Assembly (NCBI RefSeq): GCF_001465345.1
Contig: NZ_CP013655.1
Location: 1,253,349-1,317,348 of the forward strand
DNA: 64,000 nucleotides
Source of the DNA: Enterococcus rotai
Lineage (GTDB): Bacteria; Bacillota; Bacilli; Lactobacillales; Enterococcaceae
Direction of reading: 5' to 3'
The position numbers and the translations under genes were made by a program. The notes under the pieces are model-generated. The model worked only from the letters and a program-made list of their open reading frames with translations. It had not been told where the DNA came from and searched no databases. Below are positions 7,085 through 16,069 of the stretch, one piece after another. How positions within the stretch are numbered: position 1 is the stretch's first letter; each line of letters opens with the position of its first letter.

Positions 7085-7769
7085 ATTTCCATATTAGTAC
7101 AAAAAATAGTCCGATACTTAAAAAAGGCACAAAAGGCAGTTGTCGGATAGTTTTCTTTAAAATGTATTGGGAGATGAAAAGAAAAAGCAAGCCGCTACTG
7201 CTGGCAATGAACAATAAAAATATAATCGCTTCGCCACCTAAAAATAAGCCCCACACTGTTAATAAGAAAATGTCGCCACCTCCCACAGAATCAGGAAAGA
7301 TATAGTTTAGTATCTGTAAACCAATGAATAAAATCAAACTTGTAAACAGGTAAAAGGGGAATGCCAAATAAATATGTCCAATACATAATAAGATGGAACC
7401 GATATAAAATAATTTAGGTTCTACGATTAAATAAAGGAGGTCAGTTAAAGATAAAACGACAGCCATCAATAAAAAAAATAGAGAATAAATAGGATGAACC
7501 GCTTCAAGCAATACGTAAAAACACAGTGATCCGCAAATCAACTCACTAAAAAAATAAACATAAGATAGCTTACATTTGCAGTAACGACAGCGAAAACCCA
7601 AACATAGAATTGAAACGATCGGGATCAATTCGACCATCTTTAATTTAGTTTGGCAATAAGTGCAGTGGGAAGCAGGGCGCACTATTGATCGGTTGGCAGG
7701 TATACGTTCTGCCACTAAACAAAGAAATGAACCTATCACACTACCAATAATAAAATAAATAATCGACAT
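7083..7769 (-). CDS. Prepilin peptidase (type IV leader peptidase, ComC/PilD-like)
   Basis: The 228-residue polytopic membrane aspartic protease should cut and methylate the leaders of type IV pilin-like (competence pseudopilin) proteins. It has the N-terminal GSFLCLVAERIP region, two zinc-type Cys pairs (C36/C39 and C61/C64), and the two catalytic aspartates D110 (SLTDLLY) and D166 in GGGD. A longer reading starts at 7787, but that ATG sits within the ribosome site; AAAGGAG lies correctly before the ATG at 7769. No pilin genes are nearby, as is usual for comC in Lactobacillales. Confidence 0.88.
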   Translation of the reverse strand: MSIIYFIIGSVIGSFLCLVAERIPANRSIVRPASHCTYCQTKLKMVELIPIVSILCLGFRCRYCKCKLSYVYFFSELICGSLCFYVLLEAVHPIYSLFFLLMAVVLSLTDLLYLIVEPKLFYIGSILLCIGHIYLAFPFYLFTSLILFIGLQILNYIFPDSVGGGDIFLLTVWGLFLGGEAIIFLLFIASSSGLLFLFISQYILKKTIRQLPFVPFLSIGLFFVLIWK

Positions 7770-7871
7770 AGAAAATACTCCTTTCATAAATAAATACGCA
7801 AATATCTCCCTTTTTAACTAGACAAATATTTTTTTATTAGGAATAATGAAAGGGAGAAATGAGGCGAGAAC

Positions 7872-9401
7872 ATGGAAAAAATAGCAATTGGTGTAGATAT
7901 TGGTACAACGCAAACAAAGGCAGTCGCTTTTAGTGAGGATGGAGCAGTTCAAGCATCTGCTTATATTCGTTACCCGCTCATTCAGGAAACAGAAGGTATG
8001 GCAGAGCAAGATATAGATCAGATTTTTCAGGCTGTCATTACTTGTATTAGCTCGGTGGTGGCAAAAGTGCAGCCACATGAAATTTCAGTAGTATCCTTTT
8101 CAACGGCGATGCATGGCTTGATCGTCATGGACAAAAATCATCGGCCATTGACAAGAGTTATTACGTGGGCTGATAATCGTGCAGAGAAATATGCAGAAGA
8201 ACTAAAAAACACGGCACTAGGAACATCTATTTATCAAAATACAGGGTTACCGATGCATCCAATGACCCCGTTTCATAAAATCCGCTGGCTGAGAGAAGAG
8301 TTTCCAGAGGTTTATGAACAAGCATATAAATTTATTGGGATGAAAGACTATATTTTTTATCGTTTATTTGATCAATATATTACCGATATCAGCACTGCTT
8401 CAGGAACAGGCTTTTTAAATATTCATGACCTGTTATGGGATCAACAAGCATTAGCGGAGCTGGAAATTACTACAGAGCAGTTGCCAAGACTAGTTAAACC
8501 TACTCAGCAATTAACTGGTTTAAAGAAAGAATGGTTAAGTCTGTTAGGATTGACGCCTCAAACAATTTTTGTGTTAGGCGGAGCAGATGGTCCGCTATCA
8601 AATTTAGGCTTAGGGGCTTTGAATCAAGGAACAGCTACTTTAACGGTTGGAACCAGTGGCGCATTGCGCTATATTGTTGAGCAGCCTCAGACTCATCCAC
8701 AAGCAGAGACCTTTTGTTGTGTGCTGGATGAACATCGTTGGGTAATTGGCGGTGCAACAAGTAATGGTGCTGGTATTTTTGACTGGGCTTGTGAAAACTT
8801 TTTAAAAGAAGTTCAAATGGAAGCCCGTGAGACTGGTAAAAATCCTTATGATGCCGTGATGGAACTTGTGAAGGAGACACCGGCAGGAGCTAAAGGCTTA
8901 CTGTTTCATCCTTATTTACTAGGAGAACGGGCACCATTATGGGATGCGGAGGCTACCGGTAATTTTGTTGGACTGAAAAGAAATCATGATGATAAGATTA
9001 TGATGCGGGCTGTGGTTGAAGGAATTTGTTTGAATTTGAAACGTATTTTAACGGAATTGGAAGAGCTAGGCGGATCAGTGAAGGAAATTCGGGCCACAGG
9101 TGGATTTGCTGATTCAGAGGTTTTTAAACAGATCATGGCAGATATTTTTGGTTATAGGTTATCAATGACAGAAAGTGTCGAGGCATCTGCCATGGGGGCA
9201 GTTTTAGTAGGCTGGCAAAGCTTAGGAAAAATTCCCAGCTTGAAAGCAGCAGGTGATTTGGTAAAGATTTGTGAAATAGTTGAACCGAATAGTGAAAAGC
9301 AGCAAATTTATCAACAGATTTATCCACTATTTATCGCAACGCAACAGCAATTATCAGCCAGTTATCATCAATTAGCCAAACTAAGAGCTGATTTAGACTA
9401 A
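7872..9401 (+). CDS. gntK: FGGY-family sugar kinase, probably gluconate kinase
   Basis: The 509-residue kinase has the FGGY fold: phosphate-1 motif IGVDIGTTQTKAVAF (residues 5-19), the MHGLIVMD and TWADNRA segments of the substrate side, GGADGPLSNLGLG, and a C-terminal GGFADSEVFKQIMAD adenosine-site region. The overall match is to Lactobacillales gluconokinases; xylulokinase is the main alternative. It would phosphorylate gluconate to 6-phosphogluconate for the pentose-phosphate route. No gluconate transporter is adjacent, so the substrate assignment is moderate. The ribosome site GGGAGAAATGAGG precedes the ATG, and it is divergent from the prepilin peptidase gene. Confidence 0.8.
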   Translation: MEKIAIGVDIGTTQTKAVAFSEDGAVQASAYIRYPLIQETEGMAEQDIDQIFQAVITCISSVVAKVQPHEISVVSFSTAMHGLIVMDKNHRPLTRVITWADNRAEKYAEELKNTALGTSIYQNTGLPMHPMTPFHKIRWLREEFPEVYEQAYKFIGMKDYIFYRLFDQYITDISTASGTGFLNIHDLLWDQQALAELEITTEQLPRLVKPTQQLTGLKKEWLSLLGLTPQTIFVLGGADGPLSNLGLGALNQGTATLTVGTSGALRYIVEQPQTHPQAETFCCVLDEHRWVIGGATSNGAGIFDWACENFLKEVQMEARETGKNPYDAVMELVKETPAGAKGLLFHPYLLGERAPLWDAEATGNFVGLKRNHDDKIMMRAVVEGICLNLKRILTELEELGGSVKEIRATGGFADSEVFKQIMADIFGYRLSMTESVEASAMGAVLVGWQSLGKIPSLKAAGDLVKICEIVEPNSEKQQIYQQIYPLFIATQQQLSASYHQLAKLRADLD

Positions 9402-9407
9402 ATTTTT

Positions 9408-9437
9408 TTGACAAATAACGCTGAACTTGTTTTACTA
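9408..9437 (+). promoter_or_regulatory. Sigma-A type promoter of the lipoprotein gene
   Basis: TTGACA at 9408-9413 is followed after 17 bases by TTTTAC (9431) or after 18 by TTTACT (9432-9437). It lies between the kinase stop codon and the lipoprotein start. Confidence 0.55.
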
Positions 9438-9462
9438 GTAGTAAGAGAACGGAGGAAAGGAA

Positions 9463-10200
9463 ATGAAAAAAGTCTGGATCACTTCTTTGCTTTTGGTCGG
9501 AATTTTTCTGACAAGTTGCGGCTCAAAAGGAATCTCCGCAGAAGAGGCTGGTGAATTGTTTGTTGATCGCTTGGTCTATCAGAAAAGAGAAAATGAATTT
9601 TCGAAGGAATTTCGTGATGGCGAACAAGTAGGCAAAGAGTTAGATAAAAACAGTAATACGTTTGAAGAAAACTTTGCAAAAGGATTATCCTCAACAGGTG
9701 CCAAAGTTCCGCAAAAAGCAGCAAATCAACTAACAAAAGAATTATTACAACAGACAAAAGCAAAAACATCCTATAAGATTATTAAAATAGATGAAACAAA
9801 AACTGGGGCTGTAATTTCTTATTATGTAACTGGTTTAGATTTAGTGAGTGCTATGCAGGAGATGACCAGGCAGTTGGTAAAAGAAACCTTAGCTGATCCA
9901 GAAATAGCGAAAGATGATCAAAAAACACTAGATGCAACTTTTTCTATTTTGGAAGAACGGGTCAAATCAATCAAAATCAAAACAGATCCAGTTCAGCTTG
10001 AACTACGTTTAGAAAAGGAAAAGGGTAAATGGTTTATACCAGATAATCAAAAAGAAGCTGTATCCAATTTGTTCCTAGCATTTATTTCGGGTTCTGAAAA
10101 TACAGAAGCGATGAATCAGGAGCTAGAAGAGGCAATGAATGAAGTTGCTAAAGAAATTATTGACTCATTAGATACTATGCCACTACCTAATAACAATTGA
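9463..10200 (+). CDS. Predicted lipoprotein of unknown function
   Basis: The 245-residue protein has a lipoprotein signal peptide with lipobox LTSC (Cys19), so it should be anchored to the outer face of the membrane. The rest is helical and charged, with repeated Glu/Lys-rich segments and no cysteine after the lipobox. The arrangement resembles DUF5105-type Firmicute lipoproteins, but I do not claim a specific family. It has its own promoter just upstream and precedes dps without an obvious shared function. Confidence 0.75.
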   Translation: MKKVWITSLLLVGIFLTSCGSKGISAEEAGELFVDRLVYQKRENEFSKEFRDGEQVGKELDKNSNTFEENFAKGLSSTGAKVPQKAANQLTKELLQQTKAKTSYKIIKIDETKTGAVISYYVTGLDLVSAMQEMTRQLVKETLADPEIAKDDQKTLDATFSILEERVKSIKIKTDPVQLELRLEKEKGKWFIPDNQKEAVSNLFLAFISGSENTEAMNQELEEAMNEVAKEIIDSLDTMPLPNNN

Positions 10201-10209
10201 TATTTCAGA

Positions 10210-10224
10210 TTATAATAATTATCA
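10210..10224 (+). promoter_or_regulatory. PerR-type box upstream of dps
   Basis: TTATAATAATTATCA matches the Bacillus Per-box consensus TTATAATnATTATAA at 13 of 14 fixed positions. A second, weaker AT-rich half-similar stretch follows (about 10228-10241). It lies about 100 bases before the dps start codon, so peroxide-responsive control of dps is likely; the regulator itself is not in the window. Confidence 0.65.
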
Positions 10225-10323
10225 AAAGATAATATTTATAAAAATGAAGATTTTACTGTACTTTTCCGGCATTTCGTACTACAATTATAGATGTAGATAA
10301 AAACTTTAGGAGGATGATGTATA

Positions 10324-10812
10324 ATGAAATTTGAACAAACTAAAGAAGTGTTGAACCAACTAGTTGCAGATCTAAGCCAGTTTTCAGTGGTAATCCACCA
10401 AACACACTGGTATATGCGTGGCCCAGAATTCTTGACATTGCACCCTAAAATGGATGAATACATGGACCAAATCAATGACCAATTAGATGTTGTTTCTGAA
10501 CGTTTGATTACATTAGATGGAGCTCCGTATTCAACTTTACAAGAATTTGCAGATCATACTGGTATTGCAGATGAAATCGGTACTTATGAACGCACAATTC
10601 CTGAGCGTATGGAAAAATTAGTTGAAGGTTATCGCTATTTAGCTGACTTATACCAAAAAGGAATCGATGTTTCCGGCGAAGAAGGCGACGATTCTACACA
10701 AGATATCTTTATCGCAAACAAAACTGATATTGAGAAAAATATCTGGATGTTGCAAGCAAAATTAGGGAAAGCACCTGGTATTGATGCAGATTCACGTACT
10801 AAAACTCGTTAA
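10324..10812 (+). CDS. dps: Dps-family ferritin-like protein
   Basis: The 162-residue protein belongs to the Dps/mini-ferritin family, which stores iron by oxidising Fe(II) with hydrogen peroxide and protects DNA. The ferroxidase pattern is visible: H28 in HQTHWYMRG, H40 with D44 in LHPKMDEYMDQ, and E59 in VSERL. It should form a cytosolic dodecamer. The ribosome site AGGAGGATG precedes the ATG, a PerR-type box lies upstream and a strong terminator follows, so it is probably monocistronic and induced by peroxide. Confidence 0.93.
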   Translation: MKFEQTKEVLNQLVADLSQFSVVIHQTHWYMRGPEFLTLHPKMDEYMDQINDQLDVVSERLITLDGAPYSTLQEFADHTGIADEIGTYERTIPERMEKLVEGYRYLADLYQKGIDVSGEEGDDSTQDIFIANKTDIEKNIWMLQAKLGKAPGIDADSRTKTR

Positions 10813-10824
10813 TTTAAAACTTGT

Positions 10825-10869
10825 AAAAGCATATGAAAGATAGTTAGTTATCTTTCATATGCTTTTTTT
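10825..10869. terminator. Bidirectional terminator between dps and argH
   Basis: A perfect 18-bp stem, AAAAGCATATGAAAGATA (10825-10842) and its complement (10849-10866), encloses a six-base loop. T follows on the right and A precedes on the left, so it can serve both convergent genes. Confidence 0.93.
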
Positions 10870-12253
10870 AGTTTTCTTCGTTAGCTAGTTTCAGCTTGCT
10901 ACGCATAATGGCAGCTTGGACTTGTTCAAAGCCGGTTCCACCGTATGAAGTCCGCCGTTCAACAGCTGTTTTTGAGGCTAAAGTTTGGTAGATGTCAGCT
11001 TCGATTAAGGGGGTAATCGTTTGGTATTTTTCTAAGGGAACATCTTGTAAGTAGATGCCTTGTTTTGTACATTCTAGGACTAATTTACCAACAATTTCAT
11101 GTGCTTGCCTAAATGGTAACCCTTTGTTGGCTAGGTAGTCTGCTAATTCTGTAGCATTTGAAAAATCTTTTTCAGTTGCTTTTTCCATGATGTCTGTATT
11201 CAGCGTCATTGACTCAACCATACCAGCCATGATCTCTAAACTAGTTAAGATCGTGTGAGACGTATCAAACATCCCCTCTTTGTCTTCTTGTAGGTCTTTG
11301 TTGTAAGCTAACGGCAACCCTTTTAAAACGGTTAAGAGGCTGAATAAATTGCCATATACGCGACCAGATTTTCCTCGAATCAATTCTGCCATGTCAGGAT
11401 TTTTTTTCTGTGGCATAATCGAGCTGCCAGTAGAAAAAGTATCGGTCAATTCGATAAATTGAAATTCGTGACTACACCATAAAATGATTTCTTCGCAAAA
11501 TCTCGAAAGGTGCATCATTAAAATAGAACTATTGCTAAGAAATTCTAGAATAAAGTCACGGTCGCTCACGCCGTCCAAACTATTGTCATAGATCGAAGCA
11601 AAACCTAGTAGTTTAGCGGAATATGCTCGATCGATGGGAAATGTCGTACCCGCGAGTGCTGCACAGCCCAATGGCGAGATGTCGATTCGTTTTAAGCTCT
11701 CTGAAAAACGTTCTTGGTCTCGAGTTAGCATTCCATAATAGGCCATCATATGGTGGGCAAACGAAATCGGTTGAGCATGCTGTAAATGTGTATAGCCAGG
11801 CATGATCGTTTCAATATTTTCCTCAGCTTTATCTACTAAGACTTGGCGTAGTAAATGGATTTTTACAATGACTTCTTGAACGACTTCTTTTAAGTAAAGA
11901 TGCATATCGGTTGCCACTTGATCATTTCGGCTGCGTCCTGTATGTAGTTTGCCAGCCACAGGACCAATTTCTTCATGTAAGTGCTTTTCGATATTTAAAT
12001 GGATATCTTCATTTTCTATGCTGAATTCCAGTTCGCCAGCGTTTAGTTTTTGCTGAAGAGTATTAAGTCCGAAAGTAATCTGCTTGGCTTCATCAGTCGT
12101 CAAAATACCTGTTTTAGCTAACATTTTTACATGTGCGAGACTCCCTAAAATATCTTGTTTGGCTAATGTTTGATCGAAAGGGATCGAAGCACCGAATGAA
12201 TCGATCCAAGCTTCACTTTTTCCTTCAAAACGTCCGCCCCATAATTTTCCCAT
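10868..12253 (-). CDS. argH: Argininosuccinate lyase
   Basis: The 461-residue enzyme cleaves argininosuccinate into arginine and fumarate, the last step of arginine synthesis. The fumarase/aspartase-superfamily signature [12 protein letters not shown] is intact, as are [13 protein letters not shown] and the catalytic-loop region. The chosen ATG (12253) has AGAGGTG before it; the longer reading from 12277 has none. It lies 193 bases downstream of argG on the same strand and probably shares its transcript. The gap contains no clear terminator. Confidence 0.97.
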   Translation of the reverse strand: MGKLWGGRFEGKSEAWIDSFGASIPFDQTLAKQDILGSLAHVKMLAKTGILTTDEAKQITFGLNTLQQKLNAGELEFSIENEDIHLNIEKHLHEEIGPVAGKLHTGRSRNDQVATDMHLYLKEVVQEVIVKIHLLRQVLVDKAEENIETIMPGYTHLQHAQPISFAHHMMAYYGMLTRDQERFSESLKRIDISPLGCAALAGTTFPIDRAYSAKLLGFASIYDNSLDGVSDRDFILEFLSNSSILMMHLSRFCEEIILWCSHEFQFIELTDTFSTGSSIMPQKKNPDMAELIRGKSGRVYGNLFSLLTVLKGLPLAYNKDLQEDKEGMFDTSHTILTSLEIMAGMVESMTLNTDIMEKATEKDFSNATELADYLANKGLPFRQAHEIVGKLVLECTKQGIYLQDVPLEKYQTITPLIEADIYQTLASKTAVERRTSYGGTGFEQVQAAIMRSKLKLANEEN

Positions 12254-12446
12254 TATCTGCACCTCTTTATTATGCATTATTATTCATTCTCAAGTTGCTT
12301 ATTTTTCTTCATGGCCTATTGATTTCCTTATTTCCATCCGCAGGTAGAAAAGAAATTCTCCTAGAACAAGCCACTCGTTGAAGGTGAAACAATCGGATAA
12401 CCTTATTTACAACGAATGTAAAAGCTATCTCACGTATAGAATCACT

Positions 12447-13652
12447 CTAATTTTGCTTGTTTAATGATGCTTGAACTTCCGCATTGACTTTAGTTGGTAG
12501 GCCCCAAAGTTTGATAAAGCCAACAGCTGCTGCTTGATCAAAAGTATCAGCAGATGTATAAGTTGCTAGATTTTCGTTGTAGAGACTATTTTCTGATTTA
12601 CGACCTTCAACAATTGCATGCCCTTTGAACAATTTTACTCGAACTACGCCATTTACGTATTTTTGAGTAGACTTTAAAAAAGCGATCAAGGCATCGGTTA
12701 ACGGATTGAACCACAATCCATCGTAAATGATTTGTGATAATTGATTTTCGATGATTGGTTTAAAATGAGCCATTTCACGGACAAAGGTCAAATCTTCCAG
12801 CTCTTTATGAGCGGTCATTAGAGTGATCGCTGCTGGACATTCATAAACTTCACGTGATTTGATTCCCACTAAGCGGTTTTCCACATGATCGATTCGCCCA
12901 ATGCCATGTTTACCAGCTAAGTCATTTAAATCGAGGATCAACTCAGATAACAGCATGGTTTTGCCATTGATAGCTGTCGGAACGCCCTCAACAAAAGTTA
13001 GCTCGATGACATCTGCTTCATCAGGTGCATTCTCCAAACTGGCGGTTAGTTCGTAGGCGCCTTCAGGAGGTGTAGCCCAGGGATCTTCTAAAATGCCACA
13101 TTCATTAGCTCGGCCCCAAAGGTTTTGGTCAACTGAATAAGGATTGTCCAAATCAGCTGGGACGGGAACCCCTTTTTCTTTAGCGTAATTGATTTCTTCT
13201 TCACGAGACCATTTCCATTCACGAACAGGTGCAATAACACTGATTTCGGGTGCAAGGGCATTGATCGCAACCTCAAATCGAACTTGATCATTCCCTTTTC
13301 CTGTACAACCGTGGGCAATTGTTGTTGCCCCTGTTTCGTGAGCTAATTCGACTAATTTTTTAGCAATCAAAGGACGAGATAACGCAGAAACTAGAGGGTA
13401 AGATTGCTCATAAAAAGTATGGCCTTGTAAAGCAATCAAAGCAAATTCTTGGGCGAACTCTTCTTTGGCATCAATAGTATAAGAAGCAGATGCCCCCACT
13501 TCTAACGCCTTATTCTTGATAAAATCTAAATCTTTCTTTTCACCAACATCTAAACAGCAAGCGATCACATCATAGCCTTCATCCACTAACCATTTAACAG
13601 CAACAGAGGTATCTAGTCCTCCAGAATAGGCTAAAACAACTTTTTCTTTCAT
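12447..13652 (-). CDS. argG: Argininosuccinate synthase
   Basis: The 401-residue cytosolic enzyme joins citrulline and aspartate using ATP. The PP-loop AYSGGLDTS (near residues 8-16) binds ATP, and the [14 protein letters not shown] segment is the citrulline/aspartate site. The ATG at 13652 follows GGAGTG at good spacing; a GTG at 13661 overlaps that site. No other arginine biosynthetic gene is present, so the pair works as citrulline to arginine salvage or as part of a split pathway. ATGTATATT repeats and a good promoter lie upstream. Confidence 0.97.
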   Translation of the reverse strand: MKEKVVLAYSGGLDTSVAVKWLVDEGYDVIACCLDVGEKKDLDFIKNKALEVGASASYTIDAKEEFAQEFALIALQGHTFYEQSYPLVSALSRPLIAKKLVELAHETGATTIAHGCTGKGNDQVRFEVAINALAPEISVIAPVREWKWSREEEINYAKEKGVPVPADLDNPYSVDQNLWGRANECGILEDPWATPPEGAYELTASLENAPDEADVIELTFVEGVPTAINGKTMLLSELILDLNDLAGKHGIGRIDHVENRLVGIKSREVYECPAAITLMTAHKELEDLTFVREMAHFKPIIENQLSQIIYDGLWFNPLTDALIAFLKSTQKYVNGVVRVKLFKGHAIVEGRKSENSLYNENLATYTSADTFDQAAAVGFIKLWGLPTKVNAEVQASLNKQN

Positions 13653-13696
13653 GAGTAACACTCCTTATTTTCTAATTGTCTTTTTTGATTGTTCTC

Positions 13697-13725
13697 ATCA
13701 TATCACTTGAAAATGCAAAAATCAA
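13697..13725 (-). promoter_or_regulatory. argG promoter
   Basis: On the minus strand TTGATT (13725-13720) and TATGAT (13702-13697) are separated by exactly 17 bases, about 45 bases before the argG start. Confidence 0.7.
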
Positions 13726-13740
13726 CACTTTTTATAAATA

Positions 13741-13809
13741 AATATACATAAAAATAAATATTTTAGGAATAATATACATTTTTGCTTTTGGAAGGCGCGT
13801 AATATACAT
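13741..13809. promoter_or_regulatory. Three ATGTATATT repeats at 30-bp spacing, possible ArgR sites
   Basis: AATATACAT occurs at 13741-13749, 13771-13779 and 13801-13809, each exactly 30 bases apart (ATGTATATT on the argG strand). The AT-rich surroundings resemble ARG-box half-sites bound by ArgR/AhrC. The sites lie just upstream of the argG promoter, so arginine-dependent control is plausible. They are also upstream of the rplM promoter, but by a greater distance. Confidence 0.5.
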
Positions 13810-13906
13810 TACGCATATTTAGGTGTTTTCCATTTTGAAATTAGAAGTAAAATTTTTTAATCTTAAAAAAATTAGAAGAAAAATAGTGGAAAACCTCAGA
13901 AATTCA

Positions 13907-13935
13907 TTGACTTTACTAGTGATAGAAGGTATCAT
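13907..13935 (+). promoter_or_regulatory. rplM-rpsI promoter
   Basis: TTGACT (13907-13912) and TATCAT (13930-13935) are separated by 17 bases. It starts a leader of about 80 bases before the rplM start codon. Confidence 0.75.
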
Positions 13936-13944
13936 ATTAAATGG

Positions 13945-14012
13945 TATTGTTTGCCCCACAATGAGCCCCGGAAACTCAAGTGAATGTCAAACATCGAATA
14001 GAAAATTGGAGG
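13945..14012 (+). promoter_or_regulatory. Structured mRNA leader of rplM (L13 leader-like)
   Basis: Downstream of the promoter, TGTTTG (13948-13953) can pair with CAAACA (13988-13993), enclosing a hairpin TGAG...CTCA (13962-13977). A leader that binds free L13 is known for rplM in Firmicutes. The match here is by position and base pairing only, not by a model search. Confidence 0.45.
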
Positions 14013-14020
14013 AAAGAATT

Positions 14021-14464
14021 GTGCGTACAACATATATGGCCAAATCTGGCGAAGTAGAACGTAAATGGTATGTAGTAGATGCAACAGATATCCCAATGGG
14101 ACGTCTTTCAACTGTAGTTGCTTCTATCTTACGTGGAAAAAATAAACCAACATTCACACCACATGTGGATACTGGAGATTTCGTAATTGTAATTAATGCT
14201 GATAAAATCAAATTAACTGGTAACAAAGCAAGTGATAAAATTTACTACCGTCACAGCCAATACCCAGGTGGGTTGAAATCTGTTACTGCTGGTGAATTAC
14301 GCGATAAAAACTCTCGTCGTTTAATCGAAACTTCTGTAAAAGGTATGCTTCCTAAAAACACTTTAGGCCGTAAACAATTTACTAAGTTAAACGTATACGG
14401 TGGAGCTGAGCATCCACATGCTGCACAACAACCAGAAGTATTAGATATTACTAACCTAATTTAA
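14021..14464 (+). CDS. rplM: 50S ribosomal protein L13
   Basis: The 147-residue ribosomal protein has the family core: [32 protein letters not shown], and the C-terminal [14 protein letters not shown]. It starts at GTG 14021 behind GGAGG. A longer open frame runs back to 13823, but it would cross the promoter and leader and is not part of the protein. Co-transcribed with rpsI 13 bases downstream. Confidence 0.98.
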   Translation: MRTTYMAKSGEVERKWYVVDATDIPMGRLSTVVASILRGKNKPTFTPHVDTGDFVIVINADKIKLTGNKASDKIYYRHSQYPGGLKSVTAGELRDKNSRRLIETSVKGMLPKNTLGRKQFTKLNVYGGAEHPHAAQQPEVLDITNLI

Positions 14465-14477
14465 GGAGGGAAATTCA

Positions 14478-14870
14478 TTGGCTCAAGTACAATATAGCGG
14501 CACTGGCCGTCGTAAAAAATCTGTAGCTCGCGTACGTTTAGTACCAGGTACTGGTAAAATTACTGTAAACAAAAAAGATGTTGAAGAATATATTCCACAC
14601 GCTGACTTGCGTGAAGTTATCAACCAACCATTTGGCGTAACTGAAACTAAAGGCGCTTATGATGTAATGGTAAACGTTAACGGTGGAGGCTACTCTGGTC
14701 AATCAGGTGCGATCCGTCACGGTATCGCTCGTGCATTATTAGAAGTAGATCCTGACTTCCGCGGAGCTTTAAAACGCGCTGGTCTTCTTACACGTGATGC
14801 CCGTATGGTAGAACGTAAAAAACCAGGTCTTAAGAAAGCTCGTAAAGCTTCACAATTCTCAAAACGTTAA
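14478..14870 (+). CDS. rpsI: 30S ribosomal protein S9
   Basis: The 130-residue protein shows the S9 pattern from [14 protein letters not shown] through [19 protein letters not shown] to the basic tail [12 protein letters not shown], whose C-terminus contacts P-site tRNA in the ribosome. It starts at TTG behind AAGGAGGG. A strong terminator follows, so rplM-rpsI is a closed two-gene operon. Confidence 0.98.
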   Translation: MAQVQYSGTGRRKKSVARVRLVPGTGKITVNKKDVEEYIPHADLREVINQPFGVTETKGAYDVMVNVNGGGYSGQSGAIRHGIARALLEVDPDFRGALKRAGLLTRDARMVERKKPGLKKARKASQFSKR

Positions 14871-14962
14871 TTATTGGAGTCGTTGCGAATTTATTCGCTT
14901 ACGAATGCAATATGGGACGGAGATTTCGCAAGAAATCGAGTACCATTCAATTACAATGTTTC

Positions 14963-14998
14963 AAGACACTTTCCAAATTTTTGGAAAGTGTCTTTTTT
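14963..14998 (+). terminator. Terminator of rplM-rpsI
   Basis: The stem AAGACACTTTCCAAA pairs perfectly with its complement across a short T-rich loop and is followed by a T run. Confidence 0.93.
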
Positions 14999-15414
14999 GA
15001 TTGGGTTAAGAGTTTGGTTTGTCTGTCTATATTCTTCCAAGCATTTAATTGTGTCAATTTTTTGTTTGTTTATTTGTATGTCCGTAAACTTTCTAATCCT
15101 ATTAGAAGTTTCTGCATGATCGGAAAGAAATTTAATAATTAGACAATTAATTCCTTGATTTAGTAAATCTGAAACAAATGTTTGTTGTAAGCTTTGGGAA
15201 CGGATGTGAGGAACTCTCTATTTTTTTATTAATTTCAAAGGTTCTTGAACGATTTTTATAGAGTAACATTTTTTCGCTGTTTCTATTCTCGATCTTTTTT
15301 ATTTTTTAGTCAGGTATATTTTTTTATTTGTCGGGTTTACTAACTATTCAAGGATGTTATAATTATTATGACTGTTTAATTGTTAACGGTAATAATTAAT
15401 AGGAGTGTGAAAAA
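14999..15414 (+). other. AT-rich intergenic region before the LXG cassette, with promoter
   Basis: This approximately 415-base stretch has no convincing gene. Near its end TTTACT (15336-15341) and TATAAT (15358-15363) lie 16 bases apart, a plausible cassette promoter, followed by an inverted repeat TTAATT...AATTAA (about 15376-15399) and the ribosome site AGGAG (15401-15405). The remainder is unusually T-rich, and I see no other feature in it. Confidence 0.5.
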
Positions 15415-15699
15415 ATAGGAGAAACGGTCAGTACAGATGGAAATGCAGTTGCTAAATTTGCTGCGGATATTTTAGTTGCAAAGGGAAGTATTGATTTTAA
15501 GCCAACAAATAGCATTAATACGTCTACAAGTCCAGCAACAAATGAGTTGAAAACTTTAATAACTAGTTTTCAACAAACAATTGATACTTATAAAACCTGT
15601 TTAACCACAGAGGTAAGAAATGTACAAGCCGTACATAATGCAATTGAAGAAGCAGATAAAAAAATAAAAGATAGCATATCAACAACGATGCAAGCATGA
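15415..15699 (+). CDS. Small T7SS-associated helical protein (TIGR04197/DUF3130-like) with ATA start
   Basis: The open frame encodes 94 residues beginning (I/M)GETVSTDGNAVAKFAAD, with two predicted helices around a short turn, like the small LXG-partner proteins that help target the toxin to the type VII secretion system. A TAG at 15400-15402 closes the frame upstream, and no ATG, GTG or TTG lies between it and the conserved N-terminus. AGGAG (15401-15405) lies nine bases before the codon ATA at 15415, exactly where a start is expected. Either ATA serves as a weak start or the original ATG has mutated. The next gene begins 10 bases after the stop. Confidence 0.7.
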   Translation: MGETVSTDGNAVAKFAADILVAKGSIDFKPTNSINTSTSPATNELKTLITSFQQTIDTYKTCLTTEVRNVQAVHNAIEEADKKIKDSISTTMQA

Positions 15700-15709
15700 G
15701 GTGGAATAG

Positions 15710-16069
15710 ATGGATAAAAATTTATTTAGCTTGCGTATGAAGGTAGAGGAAGCAGAAGAAGATTTCAACAGTTTGAAAAAGAAAACTGGAGAGATTCCAT
15801 TTGCTTATGAAGAGTGTCAAAAAGCGATCAATCGACAAAAAGAGATATGGGAACGTGTCCTACATTATTCTAAAGGGACAGATTCAGAAAGACAAGTCTA
15901 TCAAAAATTAGATGAACTGGAAGAAAAGCAAAGGGAACTTACAAAAGTTTTTTCTATTGCAGATGAAGAAATTGAAGACGAACTGACGGATAGAAAAGCA
16001 GTTTATGAAAAAGCTGAATTACTATATGAAGAAACTAGAAAGGAGGACTCCGATGAAAATAATGTATGA
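15710..16069 (+). CDS. LXG-associated helical protein (DUF3958-like)
   Basis: The 119-residue protein is almost entirely charged helix (VEEAEEDFNSLKKKTGEIP, LDELEEKQRELTKVFSIADEEIED) and probably forms a coiled coil. Position and pattern fit the second small partner of LXG toxins, thought to bind the N-terminal helical domain and form the secretion-competent complex. A GAGGTGG ribosome site precedes the ATG. The 3' end overlaps the toxin start at 16053 by 17 bases, implying coupled translation. Confidence 0.72.
   Translation: MDKNLFSLRMKVEEAEEDFNSLKKKTGEIPFAYEECQKAINRQKEIWERVLHYSKGTDSERQVYQKLDELEEKQRELTKVFSIADEEIEDELTDRKAVYEKAELLYEETRKEDSDENNV

Noticed and set aside
9479-9769. 96-codon minus-strand frame within the lipoprotein gene
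   Set aside because: It is antisense to a gene with a clear lipobox and promoter, and its Leu-rich translation looks like a shadow frame.
13823-14020. Long N-terminal extension of the L13 reading frame
   Set aside because: It spans the promoter (13907-13935) and a base-paired leader, has no ribosome site, and the L13 family begins at GTG 14021 behind GGAGG.
14874-15142. Two overlapping short open frames after rpsI
   Set aside because: They run through the rpsI terminator stem, lack ribosome sites and have a composition unlike genes in the window.
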